From: an uncultured Lachnospiraceae bacterium
Lineage (GTDB): Bacteria > Bacillota > Clostridia > Lachnospirales > Lachnospiraceae
Assembly: GCA_910577115.1 (NCBI GenBank)
Contig: CAJTMC010000027.1
Span: forward strand, 1-54,129
Length of the DNA: 54,129 nucleotides
Direction: 5' to 3'
The position numbers and the translations under genes are program-made. Below, one piece after another: positions 35,472 through 44,595 of the stretch. The stretch's first letter is position 1; every line of letters starts with the position of its first letter. Below the pieces are notes generated by a model. The model saw only the letters and a list, made by a program, of their open reading frames with translations, was not told the DNA's origin and made no database searches.

Positions 35472-36626
35472 ATGACACTTCAGGAAAAGGCACTTGCACT
35501 TCACAAAGAATGGAACGGTAAACTTGAAACCGTATCAAAGACCCCTGTAAAATCAAGAGAGGCACTCTCTCTTGCCTACACGCCCGGCGTTGCAGAGCCT
35601 TGCAAAGTAATCGCCGAAAATAAAGATGCCGCTTACCAGTACACCATGAAGGCAAACACCGTAGCCGTTGTTTCTGACGGAAGCGCGGTTCTCGGACTTG
35701 GCAATATCGGACCTCACGCGGCGATGCCCGTCATGGAGGGAAAAGCTGTTTTGTTCAAGGAATTTGGCGGCGTAAACGCGGTCCCTATCTGCCTTGACAC
35801 GCAGGACACCGAAGAAATCATCAAGGCTGTCACATGGCTTGCACCTGCCTACGGTGGCATCAATCTTGAGGATATCAGCGCACCGCGCTGCTTTGAGATA
35901 GAGGAACGTTTAAAGGAAATCCTTGACATTCCTGTCTTCCATGACGACCAGCATGGAACGGCGATTGTAGTGCTTGCGGGCATTATCAACGCACTCAAGG
36001 TTGTCAAAAAACAGAAGGAGAACTGCAAGGTTGTTGTAAACGGGGCAGGAAGCGCAGGCGTTGCAATCACCAAGCTCCTTCTCACATACGGTTTTACAAA
36101 TGTCATTATGTGTGACAAGGTGGGTATTGTTTCGACTGCAACAGAAGGCCTCAACTGGATGCAGGAAAAAATGGCGAAGCTCACAAATCCCAACAATGAG
36201 ACAGGCTCCCTTGCCGACGCATTAAAAGGAGCAGATATCTTTGTGGGTGTTTCCGCTCCGAATATCGTGACGCCGGAAATGGTCAAATCAATGGCTCCTG
36301 ACTCTATTTTGTTCGCTATGGCTAACCCGACTCCCGAAATTATGCCTGATGTGGCAAAAGCCGCAGGCGCAAGGGTTGTTGGTACCGGAAGAAGCGATTT
36401 CCCGAATCAGGTAAACAATGTGGTTGCATTCCCCGGCATTTTTAAAGGTGCGCTCGAGGGCCGCGCCACACAGATTACAGAGGAAATGAAGCTTGCCGCC
36501 GCTGCCGCGATTGCAGGGCTTGTGCCGGACGAGGAACTGAGCGAGGATAACATCATGCCCGAGGCATTCAATCCGAAGGTTGCGGAGCTTGTCGCAGAGG
36601 CAGTAAAGTCGCATATCATACGATGA
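35472..36626 (+). CDS. NAD(P)-dependent malic enzyme
   Basis: A 384-residue short-form malic enzyme: malate to pyruvate plus CO2, with reduction of NAD(P). Catalytic features: SLAYTPGVAEPCK (Tyr), YTMKANTVAVVSDGSAVLG (Lys and metal region), VFHDDQHGTAIV (metal-binding Asp) and the dinucleotide fold VVVNGAGSAGVAITKLLL. Length is normal for the bacterial group lacking the PTA domain. AGGAG lies 9 nt before the ATG. It is followed by the DUF4364 gene after 15 bp. Candidate promoter elements upstream are poor. Confidence 0.96.
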   Translation: MTLQEKALALHKEWNGKLETVSKTPVKSREALSLAYTPGVAEPCKVIAENKDAAYQYTMKANTVAVVSDGSAVLGLGNIGPHAAMPVMEGKAVLFKEFGGVNAVPICLDTQDTEEIIKAVTWLAPAYGGINLEDISAPRCFEIEERLKEILDIPVFHDDQHGTAIVVLAGIINALKVVKKQKENCKVVVNGAGSAGVAITKLLLTYGFTNVIMCDKVGIVSTATEGLNWMQEKMAKLTNPNNETGSLADALKGADIFVGVSAPNIVTPEMVKSMAPDSILFAMANPTPEIMPDVAKAAGARVVGTGRSDFPNQVNNVVAFPGIFKGALEGRATQITEEMKLAAAAAIAGLVPDEELSEDNIMPEAFNPKVAELVAEAVKSHIIR

Positions 36627-36641
36627 AAGGCAGGAATTGGA

Positions 36642-37157
36642 ATGACACAGGATCCATTAACGCTCTATAAGCTTATCGTCTTGTATATGCTCGATAAGGT
36701 AAAATATAAGCTTACCAATTCGCAGATTAGCAGCTTTATTCTCGAAAAAGAATATACCAGCTATATGACGCTCCAACAGGTCATCTCCGATTTACTGGAT
36801 ACGGAGCTGATCAAATCGGATACGATGATGAACCGCACCTATTTCTCCATTACAGAGGAAGGGCGCAATACACTGTCTTACTTTGGAAACCGCATCAGCG
36901 ACGCGATTGTAAATGATATTAATACCTTCCTTGAGGAGAAGCATTTAGAGCTGAAAAACGAGGCATCGATCACCGCGAATTATTATAAATCCGTCTCCGG
37001 AGAATTTGAGGCGGAGCTTGTCGCAAAGGAAAAGGACACCACGCTTGTCAGCATCAGGCTCTCTGTCCCCACAGAGGAAATGGCAGAAACAATCTGCGAC
37101 GGGTGGTACAAAAAAAACCAGCAAATCTATAAATATCTAATGCAGGCGCTTTTTTAA
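36642..37157 (+). CDS. DUF4364 family protein (winged-helix-like)
   Basis: A 171-residue clostridial protein of the DUF4364 family. The N-terminal half (PLTLYKLIVLYMLDKVKYKL ... FSITEEGRNTL) has the look of a winged helix with a wing like that of PadR/MarR proteins. The C-terminal half is a small alpha/beta domain. A regulatory role is plausible but not shown. It is cotranscribed with malic enzyme, and its stop overlaps rarA's 3' end tail to tail by 4 bp. Confidence 0.85.
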   Translation: MTQDPLTLYKLIVLYMLDKVKYKLTNSQISSFILEKEYTSYMTLQQVISDLLDTELIKSDTMMNRTYFSITEEGRNTLSYFGNRISDAIVNDINTFLEEKHLELKNEASITANYYKSVSGEFEAELVAKEKDTTLVSIRLSVPTEEMAETICDGWYKKNQQIYKYLMQALF

Positions 37158-37173
37158 ACGTCCTGCATTTTTT
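37139..37173 (+). terminator. Terminator spanning two convergent stop codons
   Basis: AATGCAGG (37139-37146) pairs with CCTGCATT (37162-37169) and runs into TTTTTT on the plus strand. The stop codons of both the DUF4364 gene (plus) and rarA (minus) lie in its loop. On the minus strand there is no T-run, so it is mainly a plus-strand terminator. Confidence 0.8.
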
Positions 37174-38494
37174 CCGCCTCACTTTTGATGCGTTTCATAT
37201 GCTCCCTGATTTTCGCCTCATACCCGTTCCACGACGGTTCATAGTATTTCTCTCCCTTCAATTCATACGGAAGATACTGCTGCTCCACATAATGGTTTGG
37301 ATAATCATGGGCATATTTATAGCCTGTCCCGCGTCCCAACTTTGCCGCCCCCTTGTAATGCGCGTCCTGCAAATGTGTCGGAATTGGCAGATTTCCGCTT
37401 TTTTTGACTTCCTCACCTGCCGCAAAAATCGCGTTGCACGCCGCATTGCTTTTCGGTGCACACGCGACATAAATAGCCGCCTGTGACAGCACAATCTGCG
37501 CCTCCGGCATTCCGATGCGCTCCACCGCAAGCGACGCGCTCACTGCCACGTTTAGCGCCTGCGGGTCTGCGTTTCCTACATCTTCCGACGCGCAAATCAT
37601 AATGCGCCTTGCGATAAATGCCGGCTGTTCGCCCGCATAGAGCATTTTGGCAAGATAATATACCGCCGCGTCCGGATCGGAACCCCGCATGCTTTTGATA
37701 AATGCCGATATCGTATCATAATGATTGTCGCCGTTTTTATCGTACAACACGCGGCGTTTCTGAATACACTCCTGTGCCACGTCAATATCAATATGAATTT
37801 TCCCGTCCGCACTCCTGTCGGTTGTCATAATGCCAAGCTCCACTGCATTCAGCGCATGCCTCGCGTCTCCTCCCGACAAATCCGCCAAAAACTCCAGCGC
37901 CTCTTCGCTGATATCCGCGTTAAAGCTTCCCATTCCCTTCTCACTGTCATAAACCGCACGCTGAATCAGCGTCTTAATGTCCTCCCGTTCCAAAGGCTTT
38001 AACTCAAAAATAATTGAGCGCGAAATCAACGCGCCGTTTACCTCAAAGTACGGATTTTCCGTCGTCGCACCAATCAGAATAATCGTTCCGTCCTCAACAA
38101 ACGGAAGAAGATAATCCTGCTGCCCCTTATTGAAGCGGTGAATCTCGTCTATAAACAGAATCGTGCGCTTTGCATACATGGCAAGTGTATCCTTCGCCTT
38201 ATTAATGACCTCCTCCATATCCTTTTTTCCCGCCACCGTCGCGTTAATCTGTGTAAATTCCGCACTTGTCGTATTGGCTATCACTTTTGCCAGTGTTGTT
38301 TTTCCCGTCCCCGGCGGCCCGTAAAATAAGATAGAACTCAACTTATCCGCCAAAATCGCGCGGTATAAAAGCTTATCTTTTCCTATAATATGCGACTGAC
38401 CTACCACCTCATCGAGCGTGGCAGGCCGAAGTCTTGAAGCAAGCGGAGAATCCTTCTCCTTTGCCGTATTTCTCATATATTCAAACAAGTCCAT
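37154..38494 (-). CDS. rarA: Replication-associated recombination protein A (RarA/MgsA)
   Basis: A 446-residue AAA+ ATPase that acts at stalled replication forks. It has Walker A FYGPPGTGKTTLAKVIAN, Walker B ILFIDEIHRFNKGQQDYLLP, sensor ATTENPYFEVN and the C-terminal MgsA tetramerisation domain (PIPTHLQDAHYKGAAKLGRG). The ATG at 38494 (MDLFEYMRNT) has GGGAG 7-8 nt upstream; the frame extends to 38587 into the preceding gene. It is the last gene of a four-gene operon, 20 bp after the EAL protein. Confidence 0.95.
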   Translation of the reverse strand: MDLFEYMRNTAKEKDSPLASRLRPATLDEVVGQSHIIGKDKLLYRAILADKLSSILFYGPPGTGKTTLAKVIANTTSAEFTQINATVAGKKDMEEVINKAKDTLAMYAKRTILFIDEIHRFNKGQQDYLLPFVEDGTIILIGATTENPYFEVNGALISRSIIFELKPLEREDIKTLIQRAVYDSEKGMGSFNADISEEALEFLADLSGGDARHALNAVELGIMTTDRSADGKIHIDIDVAQECIQKRRVLYDKNGDNHYDTISAFIKSMRGSDPDAAVYYLAKMLYAGEQPAFIARRIMICASEDVGNADPQALNVAVSASLAVERIGMPEAQIVLSQAAIYVACAPKSNAACNAIFAAGEEVKKSGNLPIPTHLQDAHYKGAAKLGRGTGYKYAHDYPNHYVEQQYLPYELKGEKYYEPSWNGYEAKIREHMKRIKSEAEKMQDV

Positions 38495-38513
38495 ATTTGG
38501 TCTCCCTTGTCTT

Positions 38514-40172
38514 TTAAAGTTTTTCCTCAAACCGTTCCCGCGGCAGCGGCTTGTCAAAGTAAAAACCCTGTGCCATAAAACATCCAAATTCTTTCAAAAG
38601 CTTTACCTGCTCAATGGTTTCCACGCCCTCGCAGATCGTCACCATTCCCATTTCCTGCGCAATCGCAATTACGTATTTGAGCATTGCGCGGTTCTTGCCC
38701 GACAGCTCGTTTCCCTCGCCATGCAGAAAGCTCTTATCTATCTTAATCACATTCCAGGGAATTTCACGAATCAGATTAAAGGACGAGTAACCCACGCCAA
38801 AATCGTCCACCGACGTGCTGATTCCATGCTCCCGCAAGCCGTTTACCATATCCTTTAAATCATTAAAGCTGACATCTGTCGTCGTTTCCGTAAGCTCAAT
38901 CTCAATATACTCATGCGGAACATTGTGGCTGTCTATAATGTCAAGAATGCTCTGCAGCAAATGACTGTTTCCCAAGTGGCATCGTGAAAGATTTACCGAA
39001 ACCTTCACCACACGCCGCCCTTCGTCCATCCAGCGCCGGATATCCGCGCACACATGGTCAAGCATGTAAAAGTCCAAATCACAAATATCCTTGCTCTGTT
39101 CGAGCACCGGAATAAATTCGTCAGGCGGAACGATTTTATCTTCATGATACCAGCGGCAGAGCGCCTCGGCTCCCTTTAGCTTATAATCCTTCATAAATAC
39201 CTTTGGCTGGTAATAGACCTTAAATTCCTCATTGCGCATGGCATCCGGAAACATTGTTTCAATGCGCTTGCGCTCATTTGACAGTTCAAGAAGGGCTTCA
39301 CTGTAAAAAATTCTGTCTGTCGTCTTACTGTACTTTGCCACGTTTAACGCCACATTTGCCCTGTCCATCAAATCAGAAGGATATTTAACAGGCTGATTCA
39401 CCATATAGTATCCCGCTATCGCAGAAACAAACGCACATTCTCCCGCATCTTCTGTGGCAATCTCAACCCCTTCCATATGTCTGATAACGGATTCCAGCTT
39501 CTCCTTTAAAAACAGCACAATAAAATTATCGCCGCCAACCCTGCACACAAGCTCCGTATCACCCAGCAGCGTTTCCAGCCGTCCGATATAGTCCACCATA
39601 ATTTTGGTGCCCCTGTCTCTGCCAAAGCGCTGGTTTACCACCGAAAAATGCTTCAAATTAAAATAGCATACGCCGTAATGCTCCACCGTTCCCTCGGATA
39701 TGAGCGCCCCTGCATGCTTCATTAAGAAGTTTAAATTGTACATGCCCAGCTGCGTATCGTGAAACGTAAACTGATCCGCAATCTGCGCAAGCCTTGCTCT
39801 TGCATTGTAGGCAAAGAGACATGTCTGTAAAACACCCACTCTTTTGCTTTCTTCCTCATTCCACTCAACACCGTCATTGATCTTATAGAAGCTGTAGATA
39901 ACCACGTTTCCCCTGTCTGTACTCTCCCGTTTTATGTAAACTCTGTTTTCGTCAGGCTCCGCACCTTCATACAGGAGAAAATAGTTTCCGTTTTTTCTTT
40001 TCTCCAAGCTTATGGCATCATAACATTTCATGTCAACCTTTGCCACACGCAAAACCCTGCATACTTCCTCAAGTGCATGACCAATTTCGGGAGAATCCAG
40101 CTCACTGACATTAGCAATCAGAATGTGAAACCGGTCCATCGCATCTGCGTATTTTTTTGCATCAAAAACCAT
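38514..40172 (-). CDS. GGDEF(degenerate)-EAL protein, probable c-di-GMP phosphodiesterase
   Basis: A 552-residue cytoplasmic protein. Residues 1-135 look like a GAF-type sensor. The GGDEF domain (about 140-290) has GGDNF in place of GGDEF, so synthesis of c-di-GMP is doubtful. The EAL domain (about 305-550) keeps its catalytic set: AEALCRW, VSVNLSRCHL, IEIELTET, DDFGVGYSS, IKIDKSFLHG, CEGVET and MAQGFYFDKPLP. Expected action is c-di-GMP hydrolysis, perhaps stimulated by GTP at the degenerate domain. It lies 15 bp after the PocR-domain gene, so the two may form a signal pair. Confidence 0.92.
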   Translation of the reverse strand: MVFDAKKYADAMDRFHILIANVSELDSPEIGHALEEVCRVLRVAKVDMKCYDAISLEKRKNGNYFLLYEGAEPDENRVYIKRESTDRGNVVIYSFYKINDGVEWNEEESKRVGVLQTCLFAYNARARLAQIADQFTFHDTQLGMYNLNFLMKHAGALISEGTVEHYGVCYFNLKHFSVVNQRFGRDRGTKIMVDYIGRLETLLGDTELVCRVGGDNFIVLFLKEKLESVIRHMEGVEIATEDAGECAFVSAIAGYYMVNQPVKYPSDLMDRANVALNVAKYSKTTDRIFYSEALLELSNERKRIETMFPDAMRNEEFKVYYQPKVFMKDYKLKGAEALCRWYHEDKIVPPDEFIPVLEQSKDICDLDFYMLDHVCADIRRWMDEGRRVVKVSVNLSRCHLGNSHLLQSILDIIDSHNVPHEYIEIELTETTTDVSFNDLKDMVNGLREHGISTSVDDFGVGYSSFNLIREIPWNVIKIDKSFLHGEGNELSGKNRAMLKYVIAIAQEMGMVTICEGVETIEQVKLLKEFGCFMAQGFYFDKPLPRERFEEKL

Positions 40173-40186
40173 AATAACTTCCTCAT

Positions 40187-41440
40187 TTATTTCATTTCGA
40201 GCTGAGGAACAATTACCCTTGTGACAGTCCCGCCATTCGGCGCAGACTCAAAAATAATTCTTCCCGAAAGCTGTTCCACAAGCATCCGCAGAATAAAAAG
40301 CTCCTTCTCCTCTTCTTCCTCACAATCCAGCAGATTCATATTTACATGCTGCATGTATTTATTTAACCCTGTAATGCTGCTCTCCCGCATTCCGTTTTCG
40401 TTATTCCTTACTTCTATGACAAGCATATCTGCATAATCCACTTTATCCGCCCATGCATGAATCTCTATAATGCCGTTGTTCATAAAACTGTTGCCGATTT
40501 TTACAAGCGTTGAAGTCAGCTGCCGCAGCCGTCCCATATCGCCAAAAAAACAGACCGACATATTATCCGGTGTATGTATCTGAACCCTGTTCCCCTTCTC
40601 CTTGATCGCTTTGCGCTGCATCATAATCGCGTCATTAATGATTTGCTTAAGATTATATGCCGACTCTTTTAAAGAAATCCCGCTGTCCGTCAGTTTTGCA
40701 TATTCAACGGTATTTCCAAACGCCGTCAGAATTTCTTTCCCGTTTTTTATCAGTACTTCCAAAGAGTTTGCCATTGCCTCACGATCCTTATTGGCAAGCG
40801 AAAGCCGCGCGCTCTCAATCCACAGTGCAAACATCTTTTCCGTATTGGAATAGATATCCACCATATAACTTGTCTGACTCCTTGAAATCTTTTCAAGCCT
40901 CATACTGTTTTGCAGCGCAATATAATTCTGGTATGCCATGTCGGAAAGCACCGCCGCAAGCTCCGTCAAAAATTTTGCCGCCTTGCTGACCTGCTCCCCA
41001 TCTACCAAGTGAATCTTTTTTGCTGCCTCCAAATAGGTTTCCTCGTCAATACCAAGCTCTCTTGCCATAGCACGCTCATGCTCCTCCTCTAAAGGAGCGT
41101 TACGCACCTGCCCGCCGATAACGCTGCCAATCATATATTCGTTTACCATAATCGGCGCCGCGTAATCAACCAGCCCTATATGGCAGGTATATACCGTGGG
41201 CGTTCCATTTTCATAGGTATTGATTGCCCCCATTCTGTCGCAGTTCTCACACCTGTGTCTTCCTTTGTCGCTCTTTCTGACAAGCTCTATGCAAAGCTGT
41301 GTAAATCCACTACTTTCTGTGACAGGCACACCCTTTTCGTCCGTCATAAGCGCCGCCATTCCCGTAAATTCGGAAAAGGCATCCTGTATGCGCTGCAGAA
41401 TCTTCACATCTATCAGCTCGGTCAGTTTGATTCTGTTCAT
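40187..41440 (-). CDS. PocR-domain sensor with degenerate histidine-kinase ATPase
   Basis: A 417-residue soluble protein. Residues 5-170 are a PocR ligand-binding domain: LTELIDVKILQRIQDAFSEF, HRCENCDRMG with paired Cys, YTCHIGLVDYAAPIMVNEYM and IGSVIGGQV. A coiled coil follows. Residues about 265-415 resemble the HATPase_c fold (MGRLRQLTSTLVKIGNSFMN ... SAPNGGTVTRVIVPQL). There is no phospho-acceptor His in an H-box, and the G1 box is NNENGMRE rather than DxGxG, so kinase activity is unlikely. PocR domains sense small organic molecules such as propanediol. GGAGG precedes the ATG. It lies between the acyl-CoA ligase and the EAL gene. Confidence 0.85.
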   Translation of the reverse strand: MNRIKLTELIDVKILQRIQDAFSEFTGMAALMTDEKGVPVTESSGFTQLCIELVRKSDKGRHRCENCDRMGAINTYENGTPTVYTCHIGLVDYAAPIMVNEYMIGSVIGGQVRNAPLEEEHERAMARELGIDEETYLEAAKKIHLVDGEQVSKAAKFLTELAAVLSDMAYQNYIALQNSMRLEKISRSQTSYMVDIYSNTEKMFALWIESARLSLANKDREAMANSLEVLIKNGKEILTAFGNTVEYAKLTDSGISLKESAYNLKQIINDAIMMQRKAIKEKGNRVQIHTPDNMSVCFFGDMGRLRQLTSTLVKIGNSFMNNGIIEIHAWADKVDYADMLVIEVRNNENGMRESSITGLNKYMQHVNMNLLDCEEEEEKELFILRMLVEQLSGRIIFESAPNGGTVTRVIVPQLEMK

Positions 41441-41461
41441 GCTTCACCTCCGTTTACGCCG

Positions 41462-43096
41462 CTATCCTCTGTTTTGGGCTGCCACAAGGCTCTCTCCGCC
41501 ATACATCTTCCTTAGCTTAGGCTTCTCAATCTTTCCGGTCGGATTTCTTGGTATATCGGCAAAAATAATCGTTCTCGGGCGTTTGTATTTTGGAAGCTTC
41601 ATACAATAGTCATTGATTTCCTGCTGTGTCGCTTCCATGCCTTCCTTTATCTCAACCACTGCCGCCGTAATCTCACCGAGACGCTTGTCGGGGATTCCGA
41701 TGACCGCTACATCTTTAACCTTATCATTGGTACGCAAAAAATCCTCGATTTGTACGGGATAAATATTTTCGCCGCCGCTAATCACCACATCTTTTTTGCG
41801 GTCAACAAGGAAAATAAAGCCGTCCTCGTCCTCCTGCGCCATATCCCCCGTAAAAAGCCAGCCGTCTCTTAACACCTCGGCAGTCGCCTTCTCGTCATTG
41901 TAATAGCAGGTCATAACACCGGGGCCTTTTACCGCAAGCTCGCCTACCTCGCCGCGCCCTACGGTATTTCCGGCTTCATCTACAATCTTGACCTCCCAGC
42001 CGTATCCTGCCTTTCCGATTGCGCCTACTTTATGTATATTTTCCACACCCAAATGCACGCAGCCGGGACCAATTGACTCGCTCAGTCCATAATTGGTATC
42101 GTACTGATGATGCGGAAAGATTTTTTTCCACCGCTGAATCAGGCTCTGCGGAACGGGCTGTGCGCCAATATGCATCAGGCGCCACTGCGAAAGTTCATAG
42201 TCTCCAAGCTTAATATCGCCTCTGTCTATGGCATCAAGAATATCCTGCGCCCAGGGCACCAAAAGCCAAACAATCGTACACTTTTCTTTCGAAACTGCAT
42301 CCAATATAAATTCCGGCTTTGTGCCCTTTAAAAGCACTGCCTTTGCCCCTTCCAAAAAACTGCCGAACCAGTGCATTTTTGCGCCTGTATGGTAAAGGGG
42401 CGGAATACACAAAAATACGTCCTGCTTTGTCTGTCCATGATGTTTTTGCTCCACCTTGCAGGAATGCATCAGGCTCTCGTGGTTATGCAGGATTGCTTTG
42501 GGAAAGCCTGTCGTTCCCGATGAAAAATAAATTGCCGCATTGTCCTTATCAGTCAATGATATCATGGGTGTCTGGCTTGAACAGTTCAGCGTAAGGCTTG
42601 TGTAGTCCTCCGCAAAGCTAGGGCAGTTATCCCCAACAAAAAACAGAAGCCTGTTTTTGCTGATGCTGTCTGCAATCTCCTCCACACGTCCGATAAACTC
42701 CGGACCAAACACAAGCACATCGACCTCTGCCAAATTCAGGCAGTACGCAATCTCGTCGGAAGCATAACGGAAGTTTAAGGGCACCGCTAATGCTCCCGTT
42801 TTTAAGATTCCAAAATAAATCGGAAGCCATTCCAGACAGTTCATCAAAAGAATTGCCACCTTATCGTCTTTTTTCACGCCTCTTTGAAGCAAAAGATTTG
42901 CAAAACGGTTTGCCTTCTCATTAAACACGCTCCATGTAATCTCCCTGCGGTAGTGTGTTACGGGATTTGGCTCTATCAGGTCATATTCCTTCCATGTGAC
43001 ACGTCTTGTCTCCTTAATCTCCGGATTAATCTCCACAAGACAAATGTCATTTCCGTATAATTTACAGTTTCTTTCTAAAATGTCAGTAATTGGCAT
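41462..43096 (-). CDS. AMP-forming acyl-CoA synthetase
   Basis: A 544-residue adenylate-forming ligase: fatty or aromatic acid + ATP + CoA to acyl-CoA. The AMP-binding P-loop AIYFSSGTTGFPKAILHNHE is at about 190. YDTNYGLSESIGPG, GWLFTGDMAQEDEDGFI and VDRKKDVVISGGENIYP follow, with the C-terminal catalytic Lys in RNPTGKIEKPKLRKMYG. The acid specificity cannot be read. It is the first gene of the operon, 22 bp before the PocR gene, with GAGGAG upstream. There is no signal peptide. Confidence 0.93.
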   Translation of the reverse strand: MPITDILERNCKLYGNDICLVEINPEIKETRRVTWKEYDLIEPNPVTHYRREITWSVFNEKANRFANLLLQRGVKKDDKVAILLMNCLEWLPIYFGILKTGALAVPLNFRYASDEIAYCLNLAEVDVLVFGPEFIGRVEEIADSISKNRLLFFVGDNCPSFAEDYTSLTLNCSSQTPMISLTDKDNAAIYFSSGTTGFPKAILHNHESLMHSCKVEQKHHGQTKQDVFLCIPPLYHTGAKMHWFGSFLEGAKAVLLKGTKPEFILDAVSKEKCTIVWLLVPWAQDILDAIDRGDIKLGDYELSQWRLMHIGAQPVPQSLIQRWKKIFPHHQYDTNYGLSESIGPGCVHLGVENIHKVGAIGKAGYGWEVKIVDEAGNTVGRGEVGELAVKGPGVMTCYYNDEKATAEVLRDGWLFTGDMAQEDEDGFIFLVDRKKDVVISGGENIYPVQIEDFLRTNDKVKDVAVIGIPDKRLGEITAAVVEIKEGMEATQQEINDYCMKLPKYKRPRTIIFADIPRNPTGKIEKPKLRKMYGGESLVAAQNRG

Positions 43097-43212
43097 TGTT
43101 ATAACTCCTCGCTTTTGTTTATCGTAACTTTTATTTTATCACTATTGTATTAAAATTGCTACTATTTTAAAGACTGATTGTGCAATTTGTTTGTCCGTTC
43201 CCAATTTCCCAT

Positions 43213-43303
43213 GAAGAATGCACGACCTTTGGGCATTCTTCTGCGTGAAGTTTTCGATTTTCTTAGGCGGCGTCCTTTGGCGCCTTAGAAAATCTCTTCA
43301 CGC
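43213..43303 (-). repeat. Double-hairpin element, copy B (over the spoVAD stop codon)
   Basis: Hairpin I: GAAGAATGC (43213-43221) with GCATTCTTC (43233-43241). One base later, hairpin II: GCGTGAAG...GATTTTCTTAGGCGGCG with CGCCTTAGAAAATC...CTTCACGC, spanning 43243-43303. The spoVAD stop codon (43298-43300) lies within the outer arm. No U-run follows on the minus strand. Same layout as copies at 24362 and 48097. Confidence 0.9.
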
Positions 43304-44395
43304 TATTGCCTCTATCACGACAGCGTGTGCAATTCCCGGAACATTCTGTCCCTCATTAAACGAAGTCTTATTCAGCAGCGCGCCTGTCGGGACAAACAGC
43401 ACGCGTTTCCACTGCTTTTTGGCAAGCTTTTGCAAAATATGAGCAGACAGCACCACAGCAGAGCAGCCGCAGCCGCTTCCTCCCGCATGGACATCCTGTT
43501 TTTCGGCGTCATAAATCAGCATACCGCAGTCATAGTGATTGTCAGATATGTCTATGTCCTCCTGCGAAAGCAAATTAAATAACGCCTGTTGTCCTACACT
43601 TCCGAGGTCACCGGTGAAAATAGCATCATAATCCTTTGGCGTCCTGCCAAAATCCTTGAGGTGTGTCGCAATGGTCCATGCTGCTGCCGGAGCCATTGCA
43701 CAGCCCATATTGAAGGAATCCTTAATGCCAAAATCCTCTATTTTTCCTACTGTAACGCCTGTGATGCCGACTTTGCCGCCATGCTCCGACTCAAACACAT
43801 TCTTAATCTGTCTGCCGCTTGCCGACTTTCCGTTTGCGTTCACTCCCTGTAATAAAAATGCCGCGCTTCCTGTCACCGTCCATGAAGCATAGAGCGGGCG
43901 CTGGCTTCCGTATTCCAGCGGAAAACGGAACTCCTTTTGTGCGCTTGCAAAATGACTTGAGGTGAGTGCGATTACTCTGTCTGCATAGCCTGCCGCAATA
44001 TTCATGCTGCCAAGCGTCAGCGACTCTCCGCATGTTGAACAGGCTCCGTATAACCCGAACAGCGGAATGTTGTAGTCCTTGATGCCGAAGGAGCTTGCAA
44101 TATTTTGTCCTAACAGGTCTCCGGCAAACAGATAGCGTACGTCATTTGCCTGTGCACATGTCTTTTGCAGTGTCAGGGCTACCGCCTGCTTCTGGAGCGC
44201 GCTCTCCGCCTTTTCCCATGTATCCTCGCCAAACATGTCATTTTTGTCATCGCTTACCTTGTCAAAGCTGCCTGCAAGCGGCCCTTCATTTTCCATTTGA
44301 CCTACGATGTTTCCGCTTCCCATGATCAATACAGGATTTGCATATGCCACGCTTGAGGTTCCCAGCGGTTTATTTTTTGATAAATTATTTTCCAT
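43298..44395 (-). CDS. spoVAD: Stage V sporulation protein AD-like (thiolase fold)
   Basis: A 365-residue SpoVAD. In spore formers it binds dipicolinic acid and is part of the SpoVA channel that loads and releases it. It has the thiolase-like fold with PLFGLYGACSTCGESLTLGS and the terminal PGIAHAVVIEAI; catalytic thiolase residues are only partly kept, as usual. It has AAGGATATGG upstream of the ATG. It is alone here; spoVAC and spoVAE, its normal neighbours, are not present. The 3' end overlaps a double-hairpin element. Confidence 0.92.
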   Translation of the reverse strand: MENNLSKNKPLGTSSVAYANPVLIMGSGNIVGQMENEGPLAGSFDKVSDDKNDMFGEDTWEKAESALQKQAVALTLQKTCAQANDVRYLFAGDLLGQNIASSFGIKDYNIPLFGLYGACSTCGESLTLGSMNIAAGYADRVIALTSSHFASAQKEFRFPLEYGSQRPLYASWTVTGSAAFLLQGVNANGKSASGRQIKNVFESEHGGKVGITGVTVGKIEDFGIKDSFNMGCAMAPAAAWTIATHLKDFGRTPKDYDAIFTGDLGSVGQQALFNLLSQEDIDISDNHYDCGMLIYDAEKQDVHAGGSGCGCSAVVLSAHILQKLAKKQWKRVLFVPTGALLNKTSFNEGQNVPGIAHAVVIEAIA

Positions 44396-44529
44396 ATGAA
44401 ATAACCATATCCTTTCTATAGCTTGTAAGCTATCCTAATACTCTAATCATTATTTTTGCTCAAATTTTCTATACTATACTTATAGGGTGGATTTTCATTT
44501 GAAAAATTGATTTGCGTGGGGCTGCGCAT

Positions 44530-44568
44530 AAAAAAACAGGAAACTTTTTATCAAAATCTCCTGTTTTT
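44530..44568 (-). terminator. Terminator of trpS
   Basis: AAAAACAGGA (44532-44541) with TCCTGTTTTT (44559-44568); on the minus strand it runs into TTTTTTTATG. It lies 28 bp beyond the trpS stop. Confidence 0.9.
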
Positions 44569-44595
44569 GGATAAGCATCATGTCTGACAACAGCT

